Notes: a model not told the origin generated them from the letters alone. DNA of 48,561 bases from an uncultured Coriobacteriaceae bacterium (GCA_902801175.1 CADCHF010000014.1:1-48561), one strand, 5' to 3'; shown: positions 9,111-17,746, numbered from the stretch's first letter. Numbers and translations are program-made.

Positions 9111-10052
9111 TTATCCGCGCTCCAGAAGTGCCTGATAGGCGCAGCCGTACATGGCGGCGTCGTTGCCAAGGCTCGCCGGCAGGATGCGCGTGGCAACGCT
9201 GGGGGCGAGGCAGTACTTGCGGAACGCGTTGCGCAGGTCCTCGGCATACAGGTTGAAGCCGCCGCCCACGCCGCCGCCAATGAGATACATCTGCGGATCG
9301 GTCACAGCCGAGATCTGGGCCATGGCGTAGCCAAGGTAGTCGCACATCTGGGCGATGGCCTCGACTGCGGCCTCGTCGCCAGCGCGATGGGCGTTAAAGA
9401 CCGAGAGGGTGTCGGTGGGGCCGCTGAGCTCGACGGGCTCGGTACCCTTGGCCGCGCAGGCCTTCTTGTAGGCGCGCACGATGCCCGTGGCAGACGCATA
9501 CTGCTCGAGGCAGCCCTTGCGGCCGCAGCCGCAGTTGGCGGTCTCGTCGCGGTTAACCGTGATGTGGCCAATCTCGCCGCCCGCACCAAACGCGCCGCTC
9601 ACGAGCTTGCCGTTGGCAACCACGCCGCCGCCGACGCCAGTGCCAATGGCAATGAGGACGAAGCTGTTGGCGCCCTTGGCGCTGCCCTGCCAAAGCTCGC
9701 CGAGTGCGGCGGCGTTGGCGTCGTTCACAAATGCGAGGTTGGCGTTTGCAAAGGTGCGCTTGATAGCGGCCTGCAGGCCCTCGGGATCAAGCTCGATGTT
9801 GGCGAGCATGCCAACCTTGCCGTCGTCGTCAACAGGACCAGGAACGTCCAGACCAATGGCGATAACCTCGTCGGGGGTGACACCGTTGTCGGCGAGCAGC
9901 GCCTTGAGGCCCTCGGTCACAACCGCAAAGGCAGCCTCGCTCACGATCTCGCCAGTAGGGATCTTGGTAACTGCCTCGAGCTTGCCATCAGTCGAGAACA
10001 TACCAACCTTGATGCTGGTGCCGCCAATGTCGATGCCCAATACCTTGCTCAT
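9111..10052 (-). CDS. glk: ROK-family glucokinase
   Basis: A 313-residue cytoplasmic sugar kinase. ATP site DIGGTSIK (residues 8-15), catalytic Asp111 in VNDANAAALGE, and the ROK zinc site formed by His163 (GEIGH) with Cys174, Cys176 and Cys181 (CGCGRKGCLE). The length and the single kinase domain without an N-terminal HTH mark an enzyme rather than a NagC-type repressor. It would phosphorylate the free glucose released by TreC and MalL from the neighbouring cluster. The ATG is preceded by GAAAGGATGAG. Glucose preference is inferred from the motifs and context. Confidence 0.88.
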   Translation of the reverse strand: MSKVLGIDIGGTSIKVGMFSTDGKLEAVTKIPTGEIVSEAAFAVVTEGLKALLADNGVTPDEVIAIGLDVPGPVDDDGKVGMLANIELDPEGLQAAIKRTFANANLAFVNDANAAALGELWQGSAKGANSFVLIAIGTGVGGGVVANGKLVSGAFGAGGEIGHITVNRDETANCGCGRKGCLEQYASATGIVRAYKKACAAKGTEPVELSGPTDTLSVFNAHRAGDEAAVEAIAQMCDYLGYAMAQISAVTDPQMYLIGGGVGGGFNLYAEDLRNAFRKYCLAPSVATRILPASLGNDAAMYGCAYQALLERG

Positions 10053-10074
10053 ATCCTCATCCTTTCTATTGCCC

Positions 10075-10110
10075 GCAGCAGAAGCTGTTGCCGCAGCAGA
10101 AGCTGTTGCC
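10075..10110. repeat. Tandem 18-bp repeat upstream of glk
   Basis: Two perfect adjacent copies of GCAGCAGAAGCTGTTGCC (10075-10092 and 10093-10110), followed by the first four bases of a third. They lie 23 bases upstream of the glk start, in its leader, and could affect its expression or simply be slippage. Confidence 0.8.
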
Positions 10111-10328
10111 GCAGATAAACCATGCACTAGCACGTTTTAGTATCGCGCAACGGCACGCCTTCGCATGCGGGCTTTCTACGAGCTGCGTCTGTCGTCCCCC
10201 TAAAGGGTGGTGTCTTTGCCCTTGCGTGCGGGAGTTTAGAGAAGCCGCTGCTAGCGCACCCCTTGCGCGCTACACTGGTGAAGCAAAACGATGCCCTTTT
10301 GGCAACACCACTATCAAACGGAGCAAAC

Positions 10329-11933
10329 ATGAGCGATAACCAGCCTTCCCTCACCGGATTTGAAGAGAGCGCTTCGCTGCCCACCACCCTGCCCGGCATG
10401 CCCGACGCACCGTCGCCTGCGGGTGTTCCCAACCCCAAGGCAGACATCGCCGCACTGGAGGAGCTTGAGCGCCACCTGTACGCGCACAGGTACGCCCAGA
10501 TTGGCATGGAGTGCTACGGCAGCACCATTGACCCAGAGGCCGCCACGCAGGACCGCGGCGAGGCCCTGGCAATTTTGCAGGAAGAGGACCAGGCGCTGCT
10601 GTGCTCCCCCGCGACCGGTGCGCTTCTCGACCGCCTGTCTGCGGCGACCGCCCTTTTGACCCCCACGCAGGCCGCGCAGGTGCGCATCCTGCAGCGCGAC
10701 CGCGCAAGCCAGGTGGACGTGCCGCCAGAGGTCGCCTCGTCGCTCACGCGCCTGCTCACCGAGTCGGGCGATGCGTGGCGCCGTGCCAAGGGAGCTGGCG
10801 ACTGGGCCGCCTTTGAGCCCTACCTCGACAAGATCGTTGCAAAGATGCGCGAGGTCGCCTCGTACCGCAACGCCTCGGCAGACCCGTACGACATCTGGCT
10901 CGACGAGTACGAGCACAACACCAACCGCGCCTTCTACGACCGCTTCTTTGGAGAGGTGAAGGACGTGGTCGTGCCGCTTTTGGCCGACGTGCAAAAGAGC
11001 CGTCGTCCCCTTGGGCGCTCGCCGTTTGAGGGCCGCTTTGACACCAACCGCCAGTGGGAGATGGCACGCGATCTCGTGCGGCTCGAGGGCCTCGACGAGC
11101 GCAAGGTCTTCTTGACCACCACCGAGCACCCCTTCTCGGACGGCCTCACCAGCAACTATGCCATCATTGCCTGCCACGTGCGCGAGAACGACGTGCTTGC
11201 CAACGTGTTCACGATGCTGCACGAGGGCGGGCACGCCCTGTACGAGATGGGCGTTGATCCGTCGTTCAACTACACCTCGCTCAAGGGTGGCACCTCCATG
11301 GGCATGCACGAGGCGCAGTCCCGCTTCTTTGAGAACTACGTGGGCCGCAGCCTTGCCTTTGCCCCGCGTCTGGCCGAGGTCATGGCCCGCCAGTTTAGGG
11401 GCCAGCTCGGCCGCATGACCCCCAACCAGCTGTACGTGGCGGCAAACCGCGTTGAGGCCCAGCCCATCCGCACCGAGGCAGACGAGCTGACCTACCCGCT
11501 GCACGTGCTGGTGCGCTACGAGATCGAGCAGCTCCTTATGTCCGGCGAGGCCGCCGCATCCGACGTTCCCAAGCTTTGGGCCGACCGCTACAAGAGCTAC
11601 CTGGGCATCAACGTGCCAAACGACGCTCGCGGTGCCCTGCAGGACACCCATTGGGCAACGGGCCTCATTGGCTACTTCCCCACCTATGCCTTTGGCAGCG
11701 CCATTGGAGCACAGCTCAAGGACGCCATGATTCGCGGTGGCCTGGACTTTGACGGCGTGTGCGCCTCGGGCAACCTCGCCCCCATTCACGAATGGCTCCG
11801 CGAGCGCATCTGGCGCTACGGCCGCTCGCGCGACACCACCGAGATGATTCTCGATGCCTGCGGCGAGCCCTTCTCGCCCAGCTACTACACCAGCTACCTG
11901 GTAGAGAAGTTCTCTGCCCTCTATGGGCTGTAG
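10329..11933 (+). CDS. M32 family metallocarboxypeptidase
   Basis: A 534-residue zinc carboxypeptidase of the Taq carboxypeptidase family (usual length about 500). The zinc motif HEGGH lies at residues 298-302 (MLHEGGHALYEMG), and the family signature RVEAQPIRTEADELTYPLH is present around residue 380. The enzyme removes C-terminal residues from peptides in the cytoplasm. An N-terminal extension rich in Pro and Ser (first 40 residues) precedes the conserved fold. The ATG follows CGGAG. The dtd gene starts nine bases after the stop, so the two are cotranscribed. Confidence 0.92.
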   Translation: MSDNQPSLTGFEESASLPTTLPGMPDAPSPAGVPNPKADIAALEELERHLYAHRYAQIGMECYGSTIDPEAATQDRGEALAILQEEDQALLCSPATGALLDRLSAATALLTPTQAAQVRILQRDRASQVDVPPEVASSLTRLLTESGDAWRRAKGAGDWAAFEPYLDKIVAKMREVASYRNASADPYDIWLDEYEHNTNRAFYDRFFGEVKDVVVPLLADVQKSRRPLGRSPFEGRFDTNRQWEMARDLVRLEGLDERKVFLTTTEHPFSDGLTSNYAIIACHVRENDVLANVFTMLHEGGHALYEMGVDPSFNYTSLKGGTSMGMHEAQSRFFENYVGRSLAFAPRLAEVMARQFRGQLGRMTPNQLYVAANRVEAQPIRTEADELTYPLHVLVRYEIEQLLMSGEAAASDVPKLWADRYKSYLGINVPNDARGALQDTHWATGLIGYFPTYAFGSAIGAQLKDAMIRGGLDFDGVCASGNLAPIHEWLRERIWRYGRSRDTTEMILDACGEPFSPSYYTSYLVEKFSALYGL

Positions 11934-11942
11934 GAGAGGCGC

Positions 11943-12410
11943 ATGAGGGCGCTTTTGCAGCGTGTCACCCACGCGCAGGTTGAGGTCGACGGAGAGGTCG
12001 TAGGCTCCTGCGAGCGCGGTTACCTCATTCTTTTGGGCGTGGCCACCACCGACACCGAGGCCGAGGCAAACAAGCTCTGGGCCAAGGTGTCGGGCCTGCG
12101 CGTCTTTGACGACGAGGCGGGCAAGATGAACCTCAGCCTTAAGGACGTTGACGGCGAGGTGCTTGTGGTGAGCCAGTTCACCCTCTATGCCAACGCCCGA
12201 AGGGGCATGAGGCCGGCCTTTGTGGATGCGGCAAGGCCAGAGGTGGCCGTACCGCTCTACGAGCACTTCTGCGAGCTTGCAGAGGCCGACGTTCGCCATG
12301 TTGGCCGCGGCATCTTTGGCGCAAACATGCAGGTCTCGCTCGTTAACGACGGGCCCGTGACCATCTGGCTCGACACCGACGAGCTCTCGCGACCCGGTCG
12401 ACACCATTAA
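11943..12410 (+). CDS. dtd: D-aminoacyl-tRNA deacylase
   Basis: A 155-residue protein that removes D-amino acids wrongly attached to tRNA. Both signature motifs are visible: SQFTLYA around residue 78 and NDGPVTIWLDT around residue 137, the latter carrying the Gly-cisPro element that excludes L-amino acids. The N-terminus MRALLQRVTHAQV is typical. It is only nine bases downstream of the M32 carboxypeptidase, a pairing consistent with peptide and tRNA quality control in one transcript. Confidence 0.95.
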   Translation: MRALLQRVTHAQVEVDGEVVGSCERGYLILLGVATTDTEAEANKLWAKVSGLRVFDDEAGKMNLSLKDVDGEVLVVSQFTLYANARRGMRPAFVDAARPEVAVPLYEHFCELAEADVRHVGRGIFGANMQVSLVNDGPVTIWLDTDELSRPGRHH

Positions 12411-12456
12411 GTTTCACTTTGCTTTTACGGAGAAACTTGTTTGGAGAGCACCCTAT

Positions 12457-12483
12457 GCTGCAGGCTGTATTGCAGCTTCTTTT
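12457..12483 (+). terminator. Terminator after dtd
   Basis: Six-base stem GCTGCA (12457-12462) with TGCAGC (12471-12476), then TTCTTTT. Short stem but well placed. A second weak stem (AAGTTTC/GAAACTT, 12409-12438) overlaps the dtd stop. Confidence 0.5.
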
Positions 12484-12565
12484 CGGTGTCCTCCATTGTT
12501 CCTCCATCTGCTAGAGTAGAGCACATGCAAGAACCGTGCACTCACGAAAAGAAGGAAGGGTTCTC

Positions 12566-13003
12566 ATGAGTAAGTACATGGACGAGTTCAAAGAGTTTAT
12601 CGCTAAGGGCAACGTCATGGATATGGCCGTCGGCGTTATCATCGGCGGCGCCTTCACCGGCATCGTTACGGCCCTCACCGACAGCATCATCAACCCGCTG
12701 ATCAGCACCATCGCTGGCGGCACCATGGACGAGGCCGGCAACCTGGTTGGCAACCTGGTCATCTTTGGCATGGACTTTGGTGCCTTCATCAGCGCCATCA
12801 TCAACTTCCTGATCGTTGCCTTCATCGTGTTCAACATGGTCAAGGCCGTCAACGCCATGAAGAGCACCCTCATCAAGGAAGAGCCCGCCGAGGAGCCCGC
12901 TCCCGCACCGGTGTGCCCGTACTGCCTTGAGGAGGTCAAGGAAGGCGCCACTCGTTGCCCGCACTGCACTGGCGTGATCGAAGGCGGCGCCCACGTTGCC
13001 TAA
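12566..13003 (+). CDS. mscL: Large-conductance mechanosensitive channel with C-terminal zinc ribbon
   Basis: A 145-residue inner-membrane channel that opens under osmotic downshock. The N-terminal helix and TM1 (about residues 14-42, [16 protein letters not shown]), short loop, and TM2 (about 70-95) are standard. Instead of the usual short cytoplasmic helix, the C-terminus has a Glu/Pro/Ala linker (105-115) and a four-cysteine ribbon (Cys117, Cys120, Cys131, Cys134; CPYC and CPHC). The ATG follows GAAGGAAGGG; the ORF continues upstream without a better start. Single-gene unit closed by a perfect terminator. The zinc ribbon is seen directly; its role is unknown. Confidence 0.95.
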   Translation: MSKYMDEFKEFIAKGNVMDMAVGVIIGGAFTGIVTALTDSIINPLISTIAGGTMDEAGNLVGNLVIFGMDFGAFISAIINFLIVAFIVFNMVKAVNAMKSTLIKEEPAEEPAPAPVCPYCLEEVKEGATRCPHCTGVIEGGAHVA

Positions 13004-13025
13004 GCAACAGCTCTAACAAGCACGC

Positions 13026-13059
13026 AAGGAGGGCAGGTCAAACGACCTGCCCTCCTTTT
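13026..13059 (+). terminator. Rho-independent terminator after mscL
   Basis: Perfect 14-base stem AAGGAGGGCAGGTC with GACCTGCCCTCCTT, four-base loop, followed by TT. Confidence 0.9.
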
Positions 13060-13126
13060 GTCCGCACACCTCTACGAGCGGGTGCGTCATGGGGACGTAC
13101 TCTAGCTCGCACCGATCCTGCGAGTG

Positions 13127-13158
13127 GGTGTGTCAGGGGGACGTATAATTTGACACAC
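13127..13158 (+). repeat. REP-like palindromic unit, left arm of a REPIN-like pair
   Basis: A 32-base unit bounded by the 8-base inverted repeat GTGTGTCA / TGACACAC with core GGGGGACGT. It is the exact reverse complement of 13224-13255. Confidence 0.75.
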
Positions 13159-13223
13159 TCGAAAACTCGTTCGTTCTGATGTCAGCCGCTCTCGAAGGTC
13201 ATCTATCTTTATGACCTAACTGT

Positions 13224-13255
13224 GTGTGTCAAATTATACGTCCCCCTGACACACC
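13224..13255 (-). repeat. REP-like palindromic unit, right arm of a REPIN-like pair
   Basis: Perfect inverted copy of 13127-13158, separated from it by 65 bases. The arrangement of two inverted REP units matches REPIN elements mobilised by REP-associated tyrosine transposases in other bacteria; no such transposase is in this window. Confidence 0.75.
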
Positions 13256-13269
13256 TTGACATCTGGTAC

Positions 13270-14277
13270 TTAGCCCAGCACTTGCTCCATGCCAATCTTG
13301 TAGGGCTTCATGCCCATGGCCTCGTAGAAGCGCTGGGCACCTGGGTTGCACGACCACACGTTGAGGGTCACGTTGTAAAAGCCCTGCTCACGAGCATAGT
13401 CAATCACATAGTTGTAGACAGATGAGCCCACATGCTTGCCGCGTGCGTTCTCGTCTACACAGATGTCGTCAATGTAGAGGCTGCGTACATGCGTGCGTGC
13501 GGTGTCATGCGTGTAGTCCTCGACCACGCAGAAGGCGTACCCCTCCACGTTCTCATCCTCGTCCACCGCCACAAAGATGGGTCGGTTGTCATCCGCAATA
13601 ATCTCTTTGAGCTCATCTGCCGTGTACTTGGTGCCACCCGACTGGAAAAGGTCGGGCCTGCCATCTGCATGCACCTGGCACACCTGCAGCAGCAGCTTTG
13701 AGATACCAGGAATGTCCGCATCCACTGCACGTCGTATGTTCATAAAAGAGGCCCTCTCGTTGTTAACGTCTGCAGATATCTCCTGCAATGCCTGACCGTC
13801 ACATGATAGGGCTTCGCGCGACAGGCGCACGTACTCAAGCGCATTGTGTCGATTGGCCGCAACGTTGGCATCTGACATGGGCCTTACCACCTTTGCCGGG
13901 CTACCAAAGGCAATCGACCCGCTGGGGATGCAGGTTCCCTGCGTCACGAGCGCCCCCGCGCCAATGATGCAGTTGTCGCCCACAACCGCCCCGTCCAAAA
14001 TGATGGAACCCATGCCCACAAGCGAGTTGTTCCCTACCGTGCAGCCGTGAACGATGGCCCCGTGCCCAACCGTCACACCCTGGCCCAACACAACCGGGTG
14101 CCGTGCGGACACATGCACCACGGCATTGTCCTGCACGTTTGTTTGGTCACCAATGGTGATGGGAGCCTCGTCTCCTCTGACAACGGCTCCATGCCACACC
14201 GAGCACTCGCTGCCAAGCGTCACATCGCCGCACACCACCGCACTTGGCGCCACATAGGCACTCAGCTCGTCTTGCAT
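13270..14277 (-). CDS. Gamma-carbonic-anhydrase-like hexapeptide protein fused to GNAT acetyltransferase
   Basis: A 335-residue two-domain protein. Residues 1-150 form a left-handed beta helix of the gamma-carbonic-anhydrase (YrdA/PaaY) type with the three metal histidines His55, His72 and His77. Residues 179-335 form a GNAT N-acetyltransferase (INDIC-type motif A region DDICVDENARGKHVGSSVY, and AQRFYEAMGM). The reading frame is unbroken between them. The junction contains GAGAGGG followed by an in-frame ATG (13743), so the GNAT half could also be made alone. It lies 44 bases downstream of glycerate kinase on the same strand. Substrates of either half are unknown. Confidence 0.85.
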   Translation of the reverse strand: MQDELSAYVAPSAVVCGDVTLGSECSVWHGAVVRGDEAPITIGDQTNVQDNAVVHVSARHPVVLGQGVTVGHGAIVHGCTVGNNSLVGMGSIILDGAVVGDNCIIGAGALVTQGTCIPSGSIAFGSPAKVVRPMSDANVAANRHNALEYVRLSREALSCDGQALQEISADVNNERASFMNIRRAVDADIPGISKLLLQVCQVHADGRPDLFQSGGTKYTADELKEIIADDNRPIFVAVDEDENVEGYAFCVVEDYTHDTARTHVRSLYIDDICVDENARGKHVGSSVYNYVIDYAREQGFYNVTLNVWSCNPGAQRFYEAMGMKPYKIGMEQVLG

Positions 14278-14321
14278 TTTGTCTCCCCTTGTCAGGGCGC
14301 CTGTGTACCGTCCGGTGGCAG

Positions 14322-15458
14322 CTACAGGCGCTGACCAATCTTTACCAGCGCAAAGACGCGCTCCGCCGCAAGCGAGAAGTTCTCCTCGGCATGGGCGAGC
14401 ACCTCGTCGATGCTCGCGGCATCTATGACCGTAGGAACAAGGGCATCAACGCCAAAGTCAAGAAGCTCACGAGCATCGGCACTCATGCCGCCCACAATGG
14501 CCACGCACGGCACTCCCGCGCGCTTGCACCAGGAGGCAACACCGCTCACGACCTTTCCGTGGGCAGACTGCGAGTCCGCATGCCCCTCGCCCGTCACGCA
14601 TAGGTCGCACCCCTGCAGCAAGGCGTCAAAGCCAACCAGGTTGAGCACCTGCTCAACCCCTGGAAGCACCTCTGCCCTGAGAAAGAGCTTTGCCGCAGCC
14701 CCCAGTCCGCCTGCAGCGCCCATGCCGGCCTCTGCAGGGTCAAAACCTGGGAAGGTCTTCTGCAAAACAGCTGCATACGACGACATTCCAAGCTCAAGGG
14801 CATCCGCGACCTCTGGCGTTGCGCCTTTCTGCGGTCCAAAGACGTACGTGGCTCCCCTCTCACCCAGCAAGGGGTTGTCGACATCGCACATCACGTGGAA
14901 TGTCGCCTGCGCCACAGCCTGGTTCATGCCGCTAAGGTCAATGGAGGCAACCTTCTCCAGATCGATCCCATTGCCCGCAAGCTCGCTACCGTCCGCATCG
15001 AGGAAGCGCACGCCCAAGGCGCGCATGCAGCCCATGCCGCCATCGTTGGTCGCGCTGCCGCCAATGGCCAGCGATATGTCGCGAGCACCCTGCGCGAGCG
15101 CGTCGGCAATGAGCTCACCGGTGCCGTACGTGCTGGTAAAACGTGGGTCCCGATCGGTCGATGCCAACAGTGGCAGGCCCGACGCCGCGGCCATCTCTAT
15201 GATTGCCCGCCCGTCGCCGAGCAGGCCATAGGCAGCGTCCACCTCCGCGCCGCGGGGACCATGCACCCGCACCGTTCGCAAGGTGCCGCCCGTTGCCGCC
15301 ACGACCGCGTCAACGGTACCCTCGCCACCGTCTGCCACCTCAACGCCAGAAAGCTCCGCACCGGGGAACTGCACAAGCGCCTGTTCGCCCAACAGCTGCG
15401 CGGATCGCGCCGAGGAGATGGTCCCCTTAAACGAGTCACATGCAAACAGAAATCGCAT
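14322..15458 (-). CDS. glxK: Glycerate kinase (GlxK/GarK family)
   Basis: A 378-residue kinase of the glycerate-2-kinase type 1 family, normal length. The N-terminus FLFACDSFKGTISS and motifs VADGGEGTVDA and LAIGGSATNDGGMG are characteristic. It converts glycerate with ATP to phosphoglycerate for glycolysis. The ATG follows a GGGGGA box. It is upstream of and probably cotranscribed with the hexapeptide/GNAT fusion. Confidence 0.93.
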   Translation of the reverse strand: MRFLFACDSFKGTISSARSAQLLGEQALVQFPGAELSGVEVADGGEGTVDAVVAATGGTLRTVRVHGPRGAEVDAAYGLLGDGRAIIEMAAASGLPLLASTDRDPRFTSTYGTGELIADALAQGARDISLAIGGSATNDGGMGCMRALGVRFLDADGSELAGNGIDLEKVASIDLSGMNQAVAQATFHVMCDVDNPLLGERGATYVFGPQKGATPEVADALELGMSSYAAVLQKTFPGFDPAEAGMGAAGGLGAAAKLFLRAEVLPGVEQVLNLVGFDALLQGCDLCVTGEGHADSQSAHGKVVSGVASWCKRAGVPCVAIVGGMSADARELLDFGVDALVPTVIDAASIDEVLAHAEENFSLAAERVFALVKIGQRL

Positions 15459-15634
15459 CGCTCCCCCTTACCTTTGGTTTTGCCGCATCTTTGACCCTAT
15501 CGTCCCACTCAGATGAGCGAGCTGCAAGCAGCCATGTTTGGGATAAGCATGACTCGCAGACGTGGCGCTCTCAAGTCCGTCAAACGGAGCCCACACGCTG
15601 AGTCCCGTTTGCCAGGTCTGGCAGGAGTAGACTT

Positions 15635-16504
15635 GTGAGAAAGCCCCTCCAAAGCGAGGTTCCCATGCCCTTTCTTGCCCTCATAGCTCTAGCACTTGCC
15701 GCGGGCATCGTGGTGCTGATCATTGCCGCCCAGTCGAGCGGCGTGGTGTATGTGGGCAAAACGCGTTCGGGCCTCACCGTTGTGCACGACGACCACCACA
15801 TCACGGGCGAGCGCATACGTGTCCTCAACGTCGCGGGGACCTATCAGTCGGCCACCTATCTCGATGACAGATGGTGCGACCCGGTCTTTCCCTACCACCT
15901 GCTCTTTGACCACCTGTTTGAGCCATTTGCCGGAACCGAAGCACCCAGTTCGATTGCCGTGCTGGGCGGAGGTGGTTACGCCTATCCCAAGCACCTCATT
16001 GCGCACCATCCCAAGGTCAAGCGCGTTGACGTCGTGGAGATTGACCCTGGCATCGAGCGCATTGCCCGCAAGTTCTTCTTCCTCGACCGGCTCGAGGAGA
16101 CTTATGGAACCAAGGCAGGCAAGCGGCTCCGCCTGCACGTGGACGACGCGGGCGCCTGGCTTAGGAGACAACACCGCAAGTTTGATGTCATCATCAACGA
16201 CTGCTTTAGCGCTCTTGAGCCCGAGGCGGCGTTCATGAGCCCTGAAGGCGCATGGCTTGTGGCAGACCACCTCAGCAGCAATGGCGTCTACCTCACCAAC
16301 GTTGTCTCGGCACTTGAGGGAGAGCACGCCGGCCCTCTCTACGCCACGGTCGACGCCCTTTCACGTTTCTTTGCACACGTATGGGTCTACCCCTGCAGCG
16401 GAGATGAGCCCTCGCTGCGCGACAACAACGTGGTTGTGGCAACAAACAGCAACCATCAATTTGCAGGAGCATGGGAATGGCCTGCGCCAAAGGAGTACGA
16501 ATGA
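15635..16504 (+). CDS. Membrane-anchored spermidine-synthase-like protein
   Basis: A 289-residue protein with one N-terminal hydrophobic segment (about residues 12-35) and a Rossmann methyltransferase/spermidine synthase fold. Visible motifs are VLGGGGYAYPKHL (cofactor loop), VDVVEIDPGI (acidic tip) and DVIINDCFSA. The polyamine synthase Asp-rich catalytic region is not obvious, so it may be a methyltransferase-like relative rather than a real polyamine synthase. Start is uncertain: GTG 15635 has AGGAG seven bases upstream; ATG 15665 has GCGAGG. The stop overlaps the next gene as ATGA, so they are translationally coupled. Confidence 0.8.
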   Translation: MRKPLQSEVPMPFLALIALALAAGIVVLIIAAQSSGVVYVGKTRSGLTVVHDDHHITGERIRVLNVAGTYQSATYLDDRWCDPVFPYHLLFDHLFEPFAGTEAPSSIAVLGGGGYAYPKHLIAHHPKVKRVDVVEIDPGIERIARKFFFLDRLEETYGTKAGKRLRLHVDDAGAWLRRQHRKFDVIINDCFSALEPEAAFMSPEGAWLVADHLSSNGVYLTNVVSALEGEHAGPLYATVDALSRFFAHVWVYPCSGDEPSLRDNNVVVATNSNHQFAGAWEWPAPKEYE

Positions 16505-17649
16505 ACGAGCAGGACCTGCTTAGGTCAAAGGCCTTCGCCAAAAAGAACTACCCCGAAGCGCTTGACCTCTTGCGCACGCTTGCTCGAATCCCCGCACCTT
16601 CGCATCACGAAGAGAGGCGCGCGGCCTTTGTTTGCAACTGGCTCCACGGCAACGGGCTCGCACAGGCAACGATAGACGAGGCCACCAACGTCATTTGCCC
16701 CATAGCCGACGACGGGCAGTGCGACCTTGTGGTCTTTGCGGCACACATGGACGTTGTCTTTCCCAACGAGGACGAGCTGCCCTTGCGCGAGGAGGGCGGT
16801 CGCATCTTTGCACCTGGCGTGGGAGACGACACCGCCAACCTGGTGGCCCTGCTGCTGGCTGCACGAGAGCTGGCACACGACCCGGCCCTGCTCCCGCCTG
16901 GGGTCGGAGCGCTCGTGGTGGCCAATTCCTGCGAGGAGGGGCTCGGCAACCTCAAGGGCACCAAGCAGCTGTTTGCAACCTACGGCGATCGTATCCGCAG
17001 GTACTACTCCTTTGACCTTTACCTTCCCAGCTACGTGGACGGAGCAGTGGGCGCACACCGCTGGAAGATCAGCGTTAACACCCAGGGAGGCCACTCCTTT
17101 AGCAACTTTGGCAGGCCAAACGCCATAGAACGGCTCTGCGCCATCATCCAGGAGCTCTATTCACTGCCGCTAACGCACGAGGTCCCCTGCACCATCAACG
17201 TCGGCACAATCGAGGGCGGAACGACCGTCAACGCCATTGCCGCCCACGCAGAGGCGCTCTTTGAGTACCGTTCGACCTCAAACGAGGTGCTAAACGACCT
17301 GAGGGAGCGGGTAACCGCAACCGTCGAGGGCTTTGCATCGGCAGACGCTACGGTGGCCATGGAGCTTGTGGGAGAGCGGCCGGCAAGTGCAAGCAACTGC
17401 GACGGACTCAGGGAGCTCACGAGCGTTACGCGTGACGTCATTGAGGCCATCACAGGTGAAGTTGCCACGGGAGGTGCCGCCTCCACCGACGCAAACGTGC
17501 CCCTGAGCATGGGCATTCCCGCAAACACCATTGGGGCTGTGCGCGGGGCGCTCCTGCACACCACCGACGAATGGATAGACGCTGCCAGCGTCGAGGAGGG
17601 ACTGGCTGTGGTCCTGGGAATCATGTGCGTCCAGCGGGAGCTTGGCTGA
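16501..17649 (+). CDS. M20 family metallopeptidase (PepT-like)
   Basis: A 382-residue di-zinc peptidase. Metal ligands are His82 with Asp84 in AAHMDVV, Asp109/110 in GVGDDTAN, and the pair Glu145-Glu146 in NSCEEG, with a dimerisation lid from about 190 to 300 (GGHSFSNFGRPNAI). The histidine near the C-terminus (ALLHTTDEW) completes the site. The family hydrolyses small peptides or N-acyl amino acids. Its ATG overlaps the stop of the upstream spermidine-synthase-like gene, with AAAGGAG as ribosome site, so the two are made together. Substrate not determined. Confidence 0.9.
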   Translation: MNEQDLLRSKAFAKKNYPEALDLLRTLARIPAPSHHEERRAAFVCNWLHGNGLAQATIDEATNVICPIADDGQCDLVVFAAHMDVVFPNEDELPLREEGGRIFAPGVGDDTANLVALLLAARELAHDPALLPPGVGALVVANSCEEGLGNLKGTKQLFATYGDRIRRYYSFDLYLPSYVDGAVGAHRWKISVNTQGGHSFSNFGRPNAIERLCAIIQELYSLPLTHEVPCTINVGTIEGGTTVNAIAAHAEALFEYRSTSNEVLNDLRERVTATVEGFASADATVAMELVGERPASASNCDGLRELTSVTRDVIEAITGEVATGGAASTDANVPLSMGIPANTIGAVRGALLHTTDEWIDAASVEEGLAVVLGIMCVQRELG

Positions 17650-17746
17650 GCATCGCTTACCCACCTGCGGCACCGCCCAGCTGTCGTAGGTGCGCCAAGC
17701 AGGCTGTTCCAGGAACCATCGCGTCACACGAGCTGTCAGCGGTCCT

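Noticed and set aside
10314..12407. 697-codon minus-strand frame
   Set aside because: Antisense to the M32 carboxypeptidase and dtd, both with intact catalytic motifs.
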